From the NCBI GenBank assembly GCA_964514665.1, contig CAZESH010000007.1, forward strand, positions 1 through 37,049: a DNA stretch of 37,049 nt. The letters run 5' to 3'. Below the pieces are notes generated by a model, which worked only from the letters and a program-made list of their open reading frames with translations, did not search any database and was not told where the DNA came from. The DNA comes from CAZESH01 sp964514665. GTDB taxonomy: Bacteria > Bacillota > Bacilli > Paenibacillales > KCTC-25726. This document shows positions 16,492-24,055 of the stretch, piece after piece; position 1 is the first letter of the stretch; every line of letters starts with the position of its first letter. Both the position numbers and the translations under genes were made by a program.

Positions 16492-16710
16492 TTGCATCAT
16501 CAACCGTTTAATCAGGAAAGAGTATATTACCCGTTCGTCGGACCGCATGATCCGTGTCCTCCAATAAGAGAAAAAACGTATGTCGTGCCCCCGAATCAAT
16601 TCATCGTCTTCCAGCCGATGAGTTTGCCGCAGTATTCGCCGCAAGAAGCGCTGCAAATAGGCACTTTGTGGCCGATATTCTACAGCCCGTACGGTGGAAA
16701 GAAAAAATAG
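16492..16710 (+). CDS. cotJA: spore coat-associated protein CotJA
   Basis: From TTG at 16492 the frame encodes 72 aa, MHHQPFNQERVYYPFVGPHD..., with the CotJA core DPCPPI, VPPNQF, PQYSPQEALQIGTLWP and FYSPY. An ATG at 16426 would add 22 residues with no family resemblance. The TTG has AAGGAGG 8 nt upstream, so I place the start there. CotJA is a small proline- and tyrosine-rich protein made in the mother cell and needed to hold CotJC in the spore coat. A CATATGCT at 16441 resembles a sigma-E -10, in keeping with the sigma-E control known for cotJ, but its -35 is unclear. cotJB follows after 14 nt. Confidence 0.93.
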   Translation: MHHQPFNQERVYYPFVGPHDPCPPIREKTYVVPPNQFIVFQPMSLPQYSPQEALQIGTLWPIFYSPYGGKKK

Positions 16711-16724
16711 GAGGTATTTCAGTC

Positions 16725-16988
16725 ATGCAGATAGTATGCGATGAACCCTACTATAAGCTGCTCAATGAGCTGCAAACGATTGACTTTGTACTTGTGGAGC
16801 TGAACTTATATCTAGACACGCATCCGAATGACGCTCAGGCATTGCAGCAGTACAATCATTACTCGATAATCCGCAGCCGCGTAGCGAGGGATTATGAGAT
16901 GAGATACGGACCGCTGCAGAATTTCGGCCACAGCTGCTCGAGTTACCCTTGGAAGTGGGCGGAAGCGCCTTGGCCGTGGCAAGTGTAA
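16725..16988 (+). CDS. cotJB: spore coat protein CotJB
   Basis: The ATG at 16725 has AGGAGG upstream and gives an 87-aa product with CotJB features: YYKLLNELQTIDFVLVELNLYLDTHP at the N-terminus, a YNHYSIIRS motif, YEMRYGPL and a Trp-rich C-terminus (YPWKWAEAPWPWQV). A longer upstream frame overlapping cotJA has no family support. CotJB is a small partner of CotJA and CotJC in the inner spore coat; its biochemical role is unknown. It is tightly spaced (14 nt after cotJA, 22 nt before cotJC) in a single operon. Confidence 0.93.
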   Translation: MQIVCDEPYYKLLNELQTIDFVLVELNLYLDTHPNDAQALQQYNHYSIIRSRVARDYEMRYGPLQNFGHSCSSYPWKWAEAPWPWQV

Positions 16989-17010
16989 TGAAATGAGGAG
17001 GAACGGATGA

Positions 17011-17580
17011 ATGTGGATTTATGAAAAGAAGCTGCAATACCCGGTTAAAGTCGGGAAATGCGATGCACGCATGGCAAAATTCTTGATCGAGCAATACGGA
17101 GGCGCTGACGGAGAATTGGCCGCCGCTCTGAGATATTTAAATCAGCGCTACACGATTCCGGATAAGGTCATCGGATTACTTACGGACATTGGTACCGAAG
17201 AATTCGCCCATCTGGAAATGATCGCAACCATGGTGTATAAACTGACCAAAGACGCAACCACGGAACAGATGAAAGAAGCAGGACTCGGGGCCCATTTTGC
17301 CAATCACGACAATGCCCTGTTTTATGAAAATGCGGCGGGCGATGCCTTTACGGCAACCTATATTCAAGCCAAAGGCGATCCGATCGCAGATTTGTATGAG
17401 GATATCGCCGCGGAGGAGAAAGCGCGCGCCACCTATCAGTGGCTGATTGATTTGACCGATGATACGGATATCCAAGACAGCTTGAAATTTTTGCGCGAGC
17501 GGGAAATTGTCCATGCCCAGCGTTTTCGCGAAGCCGTAGAGATTCTAAAGGAAGACCGGGAGACTAAAAAAGTATTCTGA
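17011..17580 (+). CDS. cotJC: CotJC, manganese-catalase-family spore coat protein
   Basis: The 189-aa product is a ferritin-like manganese catalase family protein of the usual CotJC length. Metal-ligand blocks are visible: GADGELAAALRYL (about 31-43), GTEEFAHLEMIATM (about 60-73), EEKARATYQWLIDL (about 137-150) and REREIVHAQRF (about 167-177). It probably contains a dinuclear Mn site; peroxide disproportionation is the family activity, and the protein is located in the spore coat. The start is ATG at 17011 with GAGGAGGAA upstream. It is the last gene of cotJABC and lies just before the c-di-GMP riboswitch unit. Confidence 0.95.
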   Translation: MWIYEKKLQYPVKVGKCDARMAKFLIEQYGGADGELAAALRYLNQRYTIPDKVIGLLTDIGTEEFAHLEMIATMVYKLTKDATTEQMKEAGLGAHFANHDNALFYENAAGDAFTATYIQAKGDPIADLYEDIAAEEKARATYQWLIDLTDDTDIQDSLKFLREREIVHAQRFREAVEILKEDRETKKVF

Positions 17581-17606
17581 ATGACTTGAACACGACTTAA
17601 AAATCG

Positions 17607-17634
17607 TTGTAAAATCCCAAATATATAGTACAAT
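17607..17634 (+). promoter_or_regulatory. promoter of riboswitch-controlled gene
   Basis: TTGTAA (17607-17612) and TACAAT (17629-17634) are 16 nt apart, about 10-15 nt before the riboswitch aptamer begins. Confidence 0.55.
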
Positions 17635-17644
17635 AGAACCAAAC

Positions 17645-17730
17645 CTATCGAAATGGCAAACCTGATGAAAGTCGGGGACGCAAAGCTTCAGACCTAAGGA
17701 ATTTTCTATGGTAGCTGGGCCGCCGAAATT
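17645..17730 (+). ncRNA. cyclic di-GMP-I (GEMM-I) riboswitch aptamer
   Basis: The conserved GEMM-I blocks occur in order: GGCAAACC, a short variable stem-loop with a GAAA loop, GGGACGCAAAGC, then CCTAAGG, ATGGTAGC and a GGGCCGCC end. GACGCAAAGC and GGTAGC are the diagnostic ligand-core segments. The aptamer is followed 24 nt later by an intrinsic terminator, giving a standard transcriptional expression platform. By family knowledge it senses cyclic di-GMP; the sign of regulation would need folding or experiment to tell. Confidence 0.93.
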
Positions 17731-17753
17731 GACTCGTTGCAACGAAATCGTTC

Positions 17754-17785
17754 AACCACTCCAATTTTGGGGTGGTTTTATTTTT
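17754..17785 (+). terminator. terminator of the c-di-GMP riboswitch expression platform
   Basis: AACCACTCC pairs with GGGGTGGTT (one T-G pair) around a 6-nt loop, followed by TTATTTTT. Its position between the aptamer and the start codon indicates ligand-controlled readthrough into the gene at 17827. Confidence 0.85.
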
Positions 17786-17826
17786 CTCCAATTTTTAAAA
17801 TATTTTGTGAAAGGAGAGTCACATTA

Positions 17827-18102
17827 ATGATATTGGACCACCAAAACATACCGATGTTTTTAAAAGAATTGAGCAATGAAAGGGAGGATTTCGAGCGGGC
17901 TTTTATTTTCCTCCATCATCTGCAGAAGAAGACGCTGCAGGAGCCTGTCCCGCTGCTGGAGCTGTTGACGGTGATCAAAGTGGAAAAACCGCTCGTATAC
18001 AATTATTTGAAAACGCGCTGCAAAAGCATCCCGGTATTGAATCTGATGTTTGAGCTGTCGTTGGATTACAATCTGGCCAAGGAAAGATTGGGGCTTGGTT
18101 GA
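17827..18102 (+). CDS. 91-aa protein of unknown function under c-di-GMP riboswitch
   Basis: The ATG at 17827 has AAAGGAGAG 9 nt upstream and yields 91 aa, MILDHQNIPMFLKELSNERE... I do not recognise the family. The product is mostly helical in appearance, mildly charged, with no signal peptide, no membrane segment and a single cysteine near residue 66. Leu-rich heptad-like stretches (FLHHLQKKTLQEPVPLLELL) suggest a small helical bundle or protein-binding adaptor. An extension of the frame upstream to 17737 would run through the terminator hairpin and is rejected. Being the only gene controlled by the riboswitch, it is a likely effector or regulator in c-di-GMP-dependent behaviour; this is an inference from position. 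Confidence 0.8.
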   Translation: MILDHQNIPMFLKELSNEREDFERAFIFLHHLQKKTLQEPVPLLELLTVIKVEKPLVYNYLKTRCKSIPVLNLMFELSLDYNLAKERLGLG

Positions 18103-18140
18103 TCTGTCGCAAATTATATGCACGGTTTCTTATCATGAAG

Positions 18141-18278
18141 TTCGGAGGGGGATTTCTGTTTCCGAATCGATTGCTTTCCGGCGAGGATGCAGAACGACAT
18201 TTTATGGTTCTAGGTCTCTCAGGCACTCCCTTTAGCTACGGAAAGCAAACTCATCCGAAACAGAAATCCCCCACCGAA
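18141..18278. repeat. palindromic dispersed element, copy B
   Basis: The two 40-nt arms (18141-18180 and 18239-18278) are reverse complements at 34 of 40 positions. They include GGGGGATTTCTGTTTC against GAAACAGAAATCCCCC and a TTGCTTTCCG/CGGAAAGCAA collar. The loop holds GCGAGGATGCAGAACGAC followed by TTTATGGTTCTAGGTCTCTC and AGGCACTCCC. The second part matches the right inner repeat of copy C; the left inner repeat and central loop of C are absent. The element starts 38 nt after the stop of the 91-aa gene and lies between it and the convergent transporter gene. Confidence 0.85.
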
Positions 18279-18362
18279 ATTTACCGAATCCAGAGCCTAA
18301 ACTGTGCCTGAAAGGCTAGTATTCCCTTCGCGGGATATTTCACTGCCTAGGTGCAGGTGGAC

Positions 18363-19076
18363 TCAGGATATCAATCGTGCGATCCCAAAGGCGATCCCTG
18401 CCGCCAGCCCGCCTACCAGCGTGGTCTGCCAGGCGCTTTTGAACGGCTTCGTACCTGTGAAAGTACCTTTTATCCAACCGAATACAAACAGCGCAAGAAG
18501 TGTAATGAACAAGGAAACAAGCAGGGCTTCCGAGGCATTTTTTATAAAAATATAAGGCGAAAGCGGAATCAAACCGCCGAAGATATAGGAAAGGCCGATT
18601 GTGAGCGAGCTGTTTCTGGCTCTTTTCGGCTCCGGCTTCTCCAGACCCAGCTCATACTTCATCATGAATTCGACCCATCTATCGTGATCCGAGCTGATTT
18701 CATCGACTGCGGTTTCTACATGCTCCTCTTTGATCCCCCATTCCTTGAGAATGTCGGCGACCTCTTCCCGTTCTTTATGGGGCAGCTCGATAATCTCCCT
18801 GTATTCGCGTTGTTTTTCCGATTCATAATGCTCAATGTCCGTGCGGGCAGCCAAATAACCTCCCAATCCCATGGCAATCGAACCTGCAGCAATTTCCGCC
18901 ATACCGGCAATCACGATAATCGAGGTTGTCGAAAGTGTTCCGGACAAGCCGGCGGCAAGCGCGAAAGGCACCGTTAATCCGTCTGCCATGCCGATTACGA
19001 TATCGCGGACTACGTCCGGTGCCATGAAGTGCTTTTCCTCATGTTCAAGTTCAAGCTCTTTCCCTTGCTGAGACAT
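18363..19076 (-). CDS. VIT1/CCC1-family Fe/Mn transporter
   Basis: The 237-aa product matches the VIT1/CCC1 family: an N-terminal helix pair with VVRDIVIGMADGLTVPFALAAGLSG (about 22-46), a second membrane block with GMAEIAAGSIAMGLGGYLAA (about 58-77), a cytosolic acidic and helical insert (about 85-150, with YESEKQREYREII and VETAVDEI) and two more hydrophobic segments (about 158-235). Such proteins export or sequester Fe2+ or Mn2+ across a membrane. The start is ATG at 19076 with TGGAGGAG upstream. It converges with element B and diverges from the HAD gene. With Dps, SUF and CotJC nearby, metal handling recurs, but no shared regulation is visible. Confidence 0.92.
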   Translation of the reverse strand: MSQQGKELELEHEEKHFMAPDVVRDIVIGMADGLTVPFALAAGLSGTLSTTSIIVIAGMAEIAAGSIAMGLGGYLAARTDIEHYESEKQREYREIIELPHKEREEVADILKEWGIKEEHVETAVDEISSDHDRWVEFMMKYELGLEKPEPKRARNSSLTIGLSYIFGGLIPLSPYIFIKNASEALLVSLFITLLALFVFGWIKGTFTGTKPFKSAWQTTLVGGLAAGIAFGIARLIS

Positions 19077-19133
19077 GATATCTCCTCCAATATGTATTGA
19101 TAGTAATATTCTTTCTCATTTAGCCTAAAATGG

Positions 19134-19163
19134 AACATGCCGCCGTTTTCACGGCAGCATGTT
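19134..19163. repeat. inverted repeat between divergent genes
   Basis: AACATGCCGCCG and CGGCAGCATGTT pair except for one mismatch around a short loop. It lies in the 234-bp divergent gap between the transporter and HAD genes. Lack of a T-tract argues against a terminator; an operator for one or both genes is possible. Confidence 0.5.
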
Positions 19164-19310
19164 AATTTGTAATTATCCTAACATATATGCAAATAAACTT
19201 CCAGTTCAATCTGCCGGCTTATCCGAAATTGAATTTGCAGCTTTCCGTCTATTGACTCGTCCTGCCGATCATGATTAGATAAAGTGAGTCGAAAAAAGGA
19301 GCGGATGATC

Positions 19311-19988
19311 GTGGATAAATTGCAAAAGCCCGAGTCTATGATATTTGATCTGGACGGAACGCTGTTCAGATCGGAATCTATTTTTATAGAAGCTTATCAC
19401 CTGGCGTTTGACCGTTTGCGGGAAGAAGGACATTATTCGGGAGAAACCCCTCCGGAGAAAGTTCTTCTTGGTTCACTTGGACTGCTGTTGGAGCAAATTT
19501 GGGCGAATGTGCTGCCTGAGGCTTCGATTCGGGTCAGAGAGCGTTTGAATGAGCTCGTGCTGAAAGTTCAATTGGAGCTGTTGGCTGCCGGGAAAGGCGA
19601 GATTTATGCCGGCGTAGCCGAAACGCTCACGGAGCTGAAGCGTCGCGGCATCCGCCTGTTTGTCGCAAGCAACGGATTGGAGCATTACGTGAAAGGCGTC
19701 ATTTCCCATATGGGACTATCGCCTTTGTTTACTGCTCTCTACAGTGCGGATGAATTTAAAACCCGCTCCAAAGTGGATCTTGTGCGCTTGCTGATGACTC
19801 ATCACGATGTTGCTTCGGCGTGGATGGTCGGTGACCGCTCCTCTGATGTGGAAGCGGGCACAGCCAACGGTTTGCCGGTTATCGGATGCCATTATGCCGG
19901 ATTTCTTGCAGCAGGAGAGTTGGATCGGGCCAATGTGAAGATCACCGCATTTCCTCAGCTGTTGACAGTGCTGCAGTCTGAAGCTTAA
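19311..19988 (+). CDS. HAD-superfamily hydrolase
   Basis: From GTG at 19311 the product is 225 aa with HAD motif I IFDLDGTLF (nucleophile Asp near residue 14), motif II VASNG, motif III lysine in FKTRSKVDLVRLL, and motif IV MVGDRSSDVEAG. The helical cap between motifs I and II makes it a subfamily I phosphatase of the phosphoglycolate-phosphatase/beta-phosphoglucomutase type; the substrate cannot be told. GTG at 19311 is chosen because GGAG lies 9 nt upstream; ATG at 19305 is too close to that site and GTG at 19284 precedes it. The 3' end overlaps the convergent YheC/D gene by 4 nt (shared TTAA). Confidence 0.88.
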   Translation: MDKLQKPESMIFDLDGTLFRSESIFIEAYHLAFDRLREEGHYSGETPPEKVLLGSLGLLLEQIWANVLPEASIRVRERLNELVLKVQLELLAAGKGEIYAGVAETLTELKRRGIRLFVASNGLEHYVKGVISHMGLSPLFTALYSADEFKTRSKVDLVRLLMTHHDVASAWMVGDRSSDVEAGTANGLPVIGCHYAGFLAAGELDRANVKITAFPQLLTVLQSEA

Positions 19989-21094
19989 GTAGATTTCCGC
20001 TCTCTTTTCCTTGCATGCAGCCACAGCGCATATTCCAACGGGCGGTGCACCGCTTTGAGATAAGTGGCCTTTTCGCCAATGCGCTGAAATACTTCCCTGG
20101 AAGGCTTCTGGTTTACCTCCAGCAGCCAGATATTCCCCTTGCGGTCAATGGCCAAATCGAGGGCAAGCTCGCACAAGGAGCCGAAATGCCTTTCCAAATG
20201 CTCCGCTACGTGATGGGCGAGCTGGTCGGCTTGACTTCGCACGGATAAAATTTTTTCATCACTAAAGCCCCACAGCTTTAATAATTTTTCCATGGGCATC
20301 GCTTTGCCCCCGCCGTGTAAATTGGAAGTGACGCTCCGATGGGCGCCGATTCTTCCGGCACACCCGGTAACTTCCCAATTGCCAGAACCGTTTTTTTGAA
20401 TCAACAGACGGTAATCATGGACCCGGCCGTCATCCAAGGTCAGGTCGATTCCCTGCTGGATAATGTAGCGGCCAGACATATTCCAACCCCCAAGTTTTCT
20501 GCTGACAGTTCCCGCAGATATGCGGAAAGGCTTGATAATGTGACGGTTTGCATTTCTGCCGCGAACGATCACCTGTTGATCGGCGGTTTTCTGAATGCGG
20601 ATAATCCCCCTTCCGCCTGTGCCGTGAATCGGCTTCAAGAACAGCAAAGGGTATTTCTTCAATGCCTGCTGCAGGTCATTTGCAGAATTGTAGAGTTTTG
20701 TAAAGGGAAGATGCTTGTCGATGTCCTCGTTTTGTTGAAAGATGAGGTGCATCTTCCACTTGTTTGTCAACGGCCGGTTTAAATACAGCAGATTCGGATA
20801 TTGGGCGCGGAACCTTTTCAACTGTACGAACCTTTTGCTGCGCAGCTGCCGGCAGCGGTCGTAAATCACATTCGGAAAAGGAATCTTCCTTCTGACCCAA
20901 CGCGAAGCGTTCGGGTCGTATTGCTGGGCTAGAATTTTTCGGGAGGCGTTATCGACCTCCTCCGGAGTAAAAACAAATACATCGATGCCCAGCTGTTTTC
21001 CCGCCGTGGTCAATTTTTTGAAATACGGTCTTTCCTCTATTTGCTTGTTATTATTGGAATAAACGGTCATTACGCCCAATGTCGGCCGAGGCAA
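19985..21094 (-). CDS. YheC/YheD-family ATP-grasp protein (paralog 1)
   Basis: This 369-aa protein has an N-terminal pre-ATP-grasp domain (LGVMTVYSNNN..., FPNVIYDRCRQLRSKRF) and a C-terminal ATP-grasp fold: FLKPIHGTGGRGIIRI (nucleotide loop, near 152-167), YIIQQGIDL, HDYRLLIQKN and the metal-binding end LDLAIDRKGNIWLLEVNQKPSRE. The family is the endospore coat-associated YheC/YheD group; its ligase substrates are unknown. The start is TTG at 21094 preceded by GAGGGTGA; it overlaps the GNAT gene by 25 nt, showing tight coupling. It is the last gene of the five-paralog operon. Confidence 0.88.
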   Translation of the reverse strand: MPRPTLGVMTVYSNNNKQIEERPYFKKLTTAGKQLGIDVFVFTPEEVDNASRKILAQQYDPNASRWVRRKIPFPNVIYDRCRQLRSKRFVQLKRFRAQYPNLLYLNRPLTNKWKMHLIFQQNEDIDKHLPFTKLYNSANDLQQALKKYPLLFLKPIHGTGGRGIIRIQKTADQQVIVRGRNANRHIIKPFRISAGTVSRKLGGWNMSGRYIIQQGIDLTLDDGRVHDYRLLIQKNGSGNWEVTGCAGRIGAHRSVTSNLHGGGKAMPMEKLLKLWGFSDEKILSVRSQADQLAHHVAEHLERHFGSLCELALDLAIDRKGNIWLLEVNQKPSREVFQRIGEKATYLKAVHRPLEYALWLHARKRERKST

Positions 21095-21546
21095 ATGGCT
21101 TCACCCTCTTTTTTATATGCTTTGAAAACGACAACCGGCTTCCCTGCTGTTCCTCTGCGGTAAAAAACGGGCTTTAAACCCGCTCCGCTGCACATCCGTA
21201 TACTGGCTTGATTATCCAAAGCGACCGTACAGGAAAAGGCCTTAAGCCGGTTGAGATGACTTCGGATCAGCTCTCGTCCGATGCCTTTCCCCCTATAATC
21301 GGGATGCACGACGACAAAGGCAATGTTCCGGCCGTATCCGCTGACTCCGCTTAATCCCGTCAACCTTGTACCTTCACGGGCAATGAGAAGTTCAGTACCC
21401 GGATTTGCCAAGGTTTCCAGGTTCATTTGCTGCAGCCAGCGTAACGCTTCCAAGGTAATTCTCCGCTCTCCATATTTGGCGACAAACCGCAGCAGCAGGG
21501 GTTTAATGCTTTGCAGGTTTTGCGCTGCTATCGATTGAATGTTCAT
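21070..21546 (-). CDS. GNAT-family N-acetyltransferase
   Basis: The 158-aa product (from ATG at 21546; an in-frame ATG at 21558 would add four residues) has the GNAT acetyl-CoA motif FVVVHPDYRGKGIGRELI, with R/Q-x-x-G-x-G/A, and a downstream NQASIRMCSGAGLKPV segment. GGTGAT immediately upstream matches the 3' part of the Shine-Dalgarno consensus for 21546. It is embedded between two YheC/D ATP-grasp genes and overlaps the one downstream, so it is probably part of the same sporulation operon. Its substrate is unknown. Pairing of a GNAT with ATP-grasp ligases suggests modification of the same small molecule or coat protein, an inference only. Confidence 0.85.
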   Translation of the reverse strand: MNIQSIAAQNLQSIKPLLLRFVAKYGERRITLEALRWLQQMNLETLANPGTELLIAREGTRLTGLSGVSGYGRNIAFVVVHPDYRGKGIGRELIRSHLNRLKAFSCTVALDNQASIRMCSGAGLKPVFYRRGTAGKPVVVFKAYKKEGEAICLGRHWA

Positions 21547-21550
21547 GCCA

Positions 21551-22690
21551 TCACCCATTCATTGTGATTTTTTTTGAATTGGCCAAATAGATGCAGTATT
21601 TGATGATGTGATCCAGCGATTTTTTGCGAATGTCCGGTTCGTCAAATTTCATTGGTTTGGCGTTCGCCTCAAAAAACCATACGTTACCGTGATCGTCTAC
21701 GCCCAGATCCATCGACATCTCTCCGAGCATTTGGCCGGATGCTTTTTCAATCTGCTTTGCCATCGAGAGCGAGGCCTTTTTGGCACTAAATAAGATTTGT
21801 TTGGCTTTTGTTGCGCCGAATACGTTATTCAGAAGCGATTGCGGACTGTCGATCGAGCCTCCGCGGGGAACATGCGTGGTAATGCTGAGCTCTCCCGCCA
21901 CTCTGCCTCCGATGCCGGTTATGGCCCACAGGCCTTTGTAATTTTTTTGCACGAGTACTCGCAAATCGAACGGACGCTTTTTATTGTGCACGAGCCCGAT
22001 TCCCTGCTGGATAATATAATCCTTTTGCCCTGTAACCTCGCTTATTTTGACTTTCAGATTTTTTAATGTAGCAAATCGGTAGGTCCTGCTTTTCTTCTTG
22101 ATCTGTACACTGAGCAAATAATTCGGCTTTTTCTTCACCACCCTGCGAATCCGCATAATGCCCGAACCGGCTTTGCCTTTTTCCGGCTTTAAATACAGTA
22201 CGGGATATTGCTTCAACAGTGGAAGCAGCTTGAGGTCGTCGTTCAGCTTTACCGTGATCGGAATAAATTTGCGGGTGGCATTGGATTGGTTGAGCCATTC
22301 GAACAGCTCCCATTTATTGAAAAAGGACGGATTAAACAGTTTGATCTGGACATGCCGCAAGCATTCTTCAATCGTTTGCTGCGCCTCGGGCACCAATTCA
22401 TCGCGTCTGTACGGAATTCGGTTATAGACAACGTGAGGCTGGGGAAACATTTGCTGGATCCATTGCTCCTGTTCGAAATCATACGTATATCCGCTGATCT
22501 GACTGCTGTCAAGATTAAAAAGTTTAACGGTCGTAACATAGATCAACACATTATGTCTTTTTCCCGCTTTGAGCAGATCCAAAAAATTGTTGCGGTTTCC
22601 CCTGAAATTCTTTTCCCCGTCATCCATGGTGAGAATGGCCACAACAGGTCTTTTGCGGTATTGGTGGAGTTGAAATCTCAGACCCATCAT
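21551..22690 (-). CDS. YheC/YheD-family ATP-grasp protein (paralog 2)
   Basis: From ATG at 22690 (or the adjacent ATG at 22687) the product is about 379 aa. AAGGAGG precedes it, and a longer frame to 22828 would lie inside the previous gene. The ATP-grasp motifs are present: LYLKPEKGKAGSGIMRI, YIIQQGIGL, FDLRVLVQKN and VWFFEANAKP. The N-terminal domain includes RPVVAILTMDD and VVYNRIPYRRDEL. The start overlaps the stop of paralog 3 by ATGA, so translation is coupled. It lacks the extra N-terminal domain present in paralogs 3 and 5. Confidence 0.88.
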   Translation of the reverse strand: MMGLRFQLHQYRKRPVVAILTMDDGEKNFRGNRNNFLDLLKAGKRHNVLIYVTTVKLFNLDSSQISGYTYDFEQEQWIQQMFPQPHVVYNRIPYRRDELVPEAQQTIEECLRHVQIKLFNPSFFNKWELFEWLNQSNATRKFIPITVKLNDDLKLLPLLKQYPVLYLKPEKGKAGSGIMRIRRVVKKKPNYLLSVQIKKKSRTYRFATLKNLKVKISEVTGQKDYIIQQGIGLVHNKKRPFDLRVLVQKNYKGLWAITGIGGRVAGELSITTHVPRGGSIDSPQSLLNNVFGATKAKQILFSAKKASLSMAKQIEKASGQMLGEMSMDLGVDDHGNVWFFEANAKPMKFDEPDIRKKSLDHIIKYCIYLANSKKITMNG

Positions 22691-24051
22691 GTCTCCTCCT
22701 TCATGTTGAACTTGCTCAAATACAGCAGATGCCCATACACATGGTTCAGCGTATCCACGCCTTGCGATTTCAGCGCCGGGTGCTTGAATATCGATCTTCC
22801 CGGCTTGGCATTGGCCTCGAACATCCAAATGTTTTCATCTTTATCGATGCCGATATCGAAGCCGATTTCGCCGATGCGCCGCTTGTATTTCCGCTCGATC
22901 GCTTGACATAAAGCGATGGTTGCTTTTTTGGCTTTTTCCAGTATGGCATCCGCTCTCGAACCGAATATCCTGCTTAACGCATCCTCCGGTGTCATCAGCT
23001 GGCCGCCGGTTCTGACATGGGTGGTCACGCTGCCCTTTCCCGCCTTCTTTGCTCCAATTCCGGCGGCTACCCACCGGTTGTTGTCATCTTTGTTCATATG
23101 AAAGCGGAAATCGATCGGACAATTGTCGATTTCGATTAATCGTATGCCCTGCTGCACCACATAATGGTTTAGACTGCTTTGTCTCCTCAGCATCTGCATC
23201 AGACTGGGAAAAAGATTAAAGTGCAGCAGTGCGTTTTTTCCGTTTCTGCGGTAACGGCAAAAGTACCCGCGCCGCGGACGATAGGTTAATCGGAAGATGC
23301 CTTTGCCGAGACTGCCTCCAGTCGGCTTTAAATAAACAAACTGGTGCTTCTCGAGCATCTCCTTGATCATCGCAGCCGGCGGATTTTCCCGTGATTCGGG
23401 AACGTATTGCTCTTCCGGTTCATCTCTAAGCAGCTGATAAACATCGGATTTGTTAAAAAAACTCCAGTTGAAGATTGGAATGCTTCTCTGTATGAAGCGT
23501 TCCTTGAAGTTTTCCATGTTTGCAGTCATCTCCGCCCTTCGACTGGGCAGCCGATTGTAGACGGCATCGGGCAGCGGAACGACTCTTTTCTGCCACGTTC
23601 CTCCGCTCCCCGGGAAATAGCCGATTACCGTTTCCTCCTGCCAGTTAATGTCCTTGGGTGTAAATGCGAAATAGAATGCGTTGTTTCCTCCCGCACGCAA
23701 ATACTGGCGAATAAGCGGGGTTCTCGCTCCGAACGGGGCAGATCCCCTGTAGCCTGAGGAAGTTAAAATTCCGATCACCGGTCCCAGTGAGATTTCCCCG
23801 TCACCGGTGCTCTGCACCATGATGCTGCCGCTGCGGGGAATCTTCAGTATATTGCGAAGGTTTGTCGGAATAAACAGGTGCTTCCCCTGTCGTTTCATTG
23901 TCCGCAGCCTTACTTGCGCGCGCTTGCTGCCGAATTTCAATTGAACGGTGGATTGCGGCTTCAACTGCAGCTTACTTAACAGCAGACGGGACATATAAAT
24001 GCTTTTTTCCGCTTGTTTGGTAAAGTGTATGGTACACGATGTCAAACTCAT
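22687..24051 (-). CDS. YheD-like ATP-grasp protein with extra N-terminal domain (paralog 3)
   Basis: The 454-aa product (ATG at 24051, GGGAGG 8 nt upstream) begins with an about 90-residue extra domain (KLQLKPQSTVQLKFGSKR..., NLRNILKIPRSGSIMVQ) that resembles a small beta-barrel or AbrB/double-psi-like fold. This is followed by the pre-ATP-grasp region (LGPVIGILTSSG, PDAVYNRLPSRRAEM) and ATP-grasp motifs VYLKPTGGSLGKGIFRL, YVVQQGIRLIEIDNCPIDFRFHM and IWMFEANAKPGRS. Length and layout match B. subtilis YheD, which localises to the forespore/coat. Start and stop are within 4 nt of the flanking genes. Confidence 0.88.
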   Translation of the reverse strand: MSLTSCTIHFTKQAEKSIYMSRLLLSKLQLKPQSTVQLKFGSKRAQVRLRTMKRQGKHLFIPTNLRNILKIPRSGSIMVQSTGDGEISLGPVIGILTSSGYRGSAPFGARTPLIRQYLRAGGNNAFYFAFTPKDINWQEETVIGYFPGSGGTWQKRVVPLPDAVYNRLPSRRAEMTANMENFKERFIQRSIPIFNWSFFNKSDVYQLLRDEPEEQYVPESRENPPAAMIKEMLEKHQFVYLKPTGGSLGKGIFRLTYRPRRGYFCRYRRNGKNALLHFNLFPSLMQMLRRQSSLNHYVVQQGIRLIEIDNCPIDFRFHMNKDDNNRWVAAGIGAKKAGKGSVTTHVRTGGQLMTPEDALSRIFGSRADAILEKAKKATIALCQAIERKYKRRIGEIGFDIGIDKDENIWMFEANAKPGRSIFKHPALKSQGVDTLNHVYGHLLYLSKFNMKEET

Positions 24052-24055
24052 CAAG

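Noticed and set aside
18351..18977. 208-aa plus-strand open frame
   Set aside because: It is antisense to the VIT/CCC1-type transporter and has no ribosome binding site or recognisable domain.
22690..22828. N-terminal extension of YheC/D paralog 2
   Set aside because: It falls inside paralog 3, and AAGGAGG is located immediately before the ATG pair at 22690/22687.
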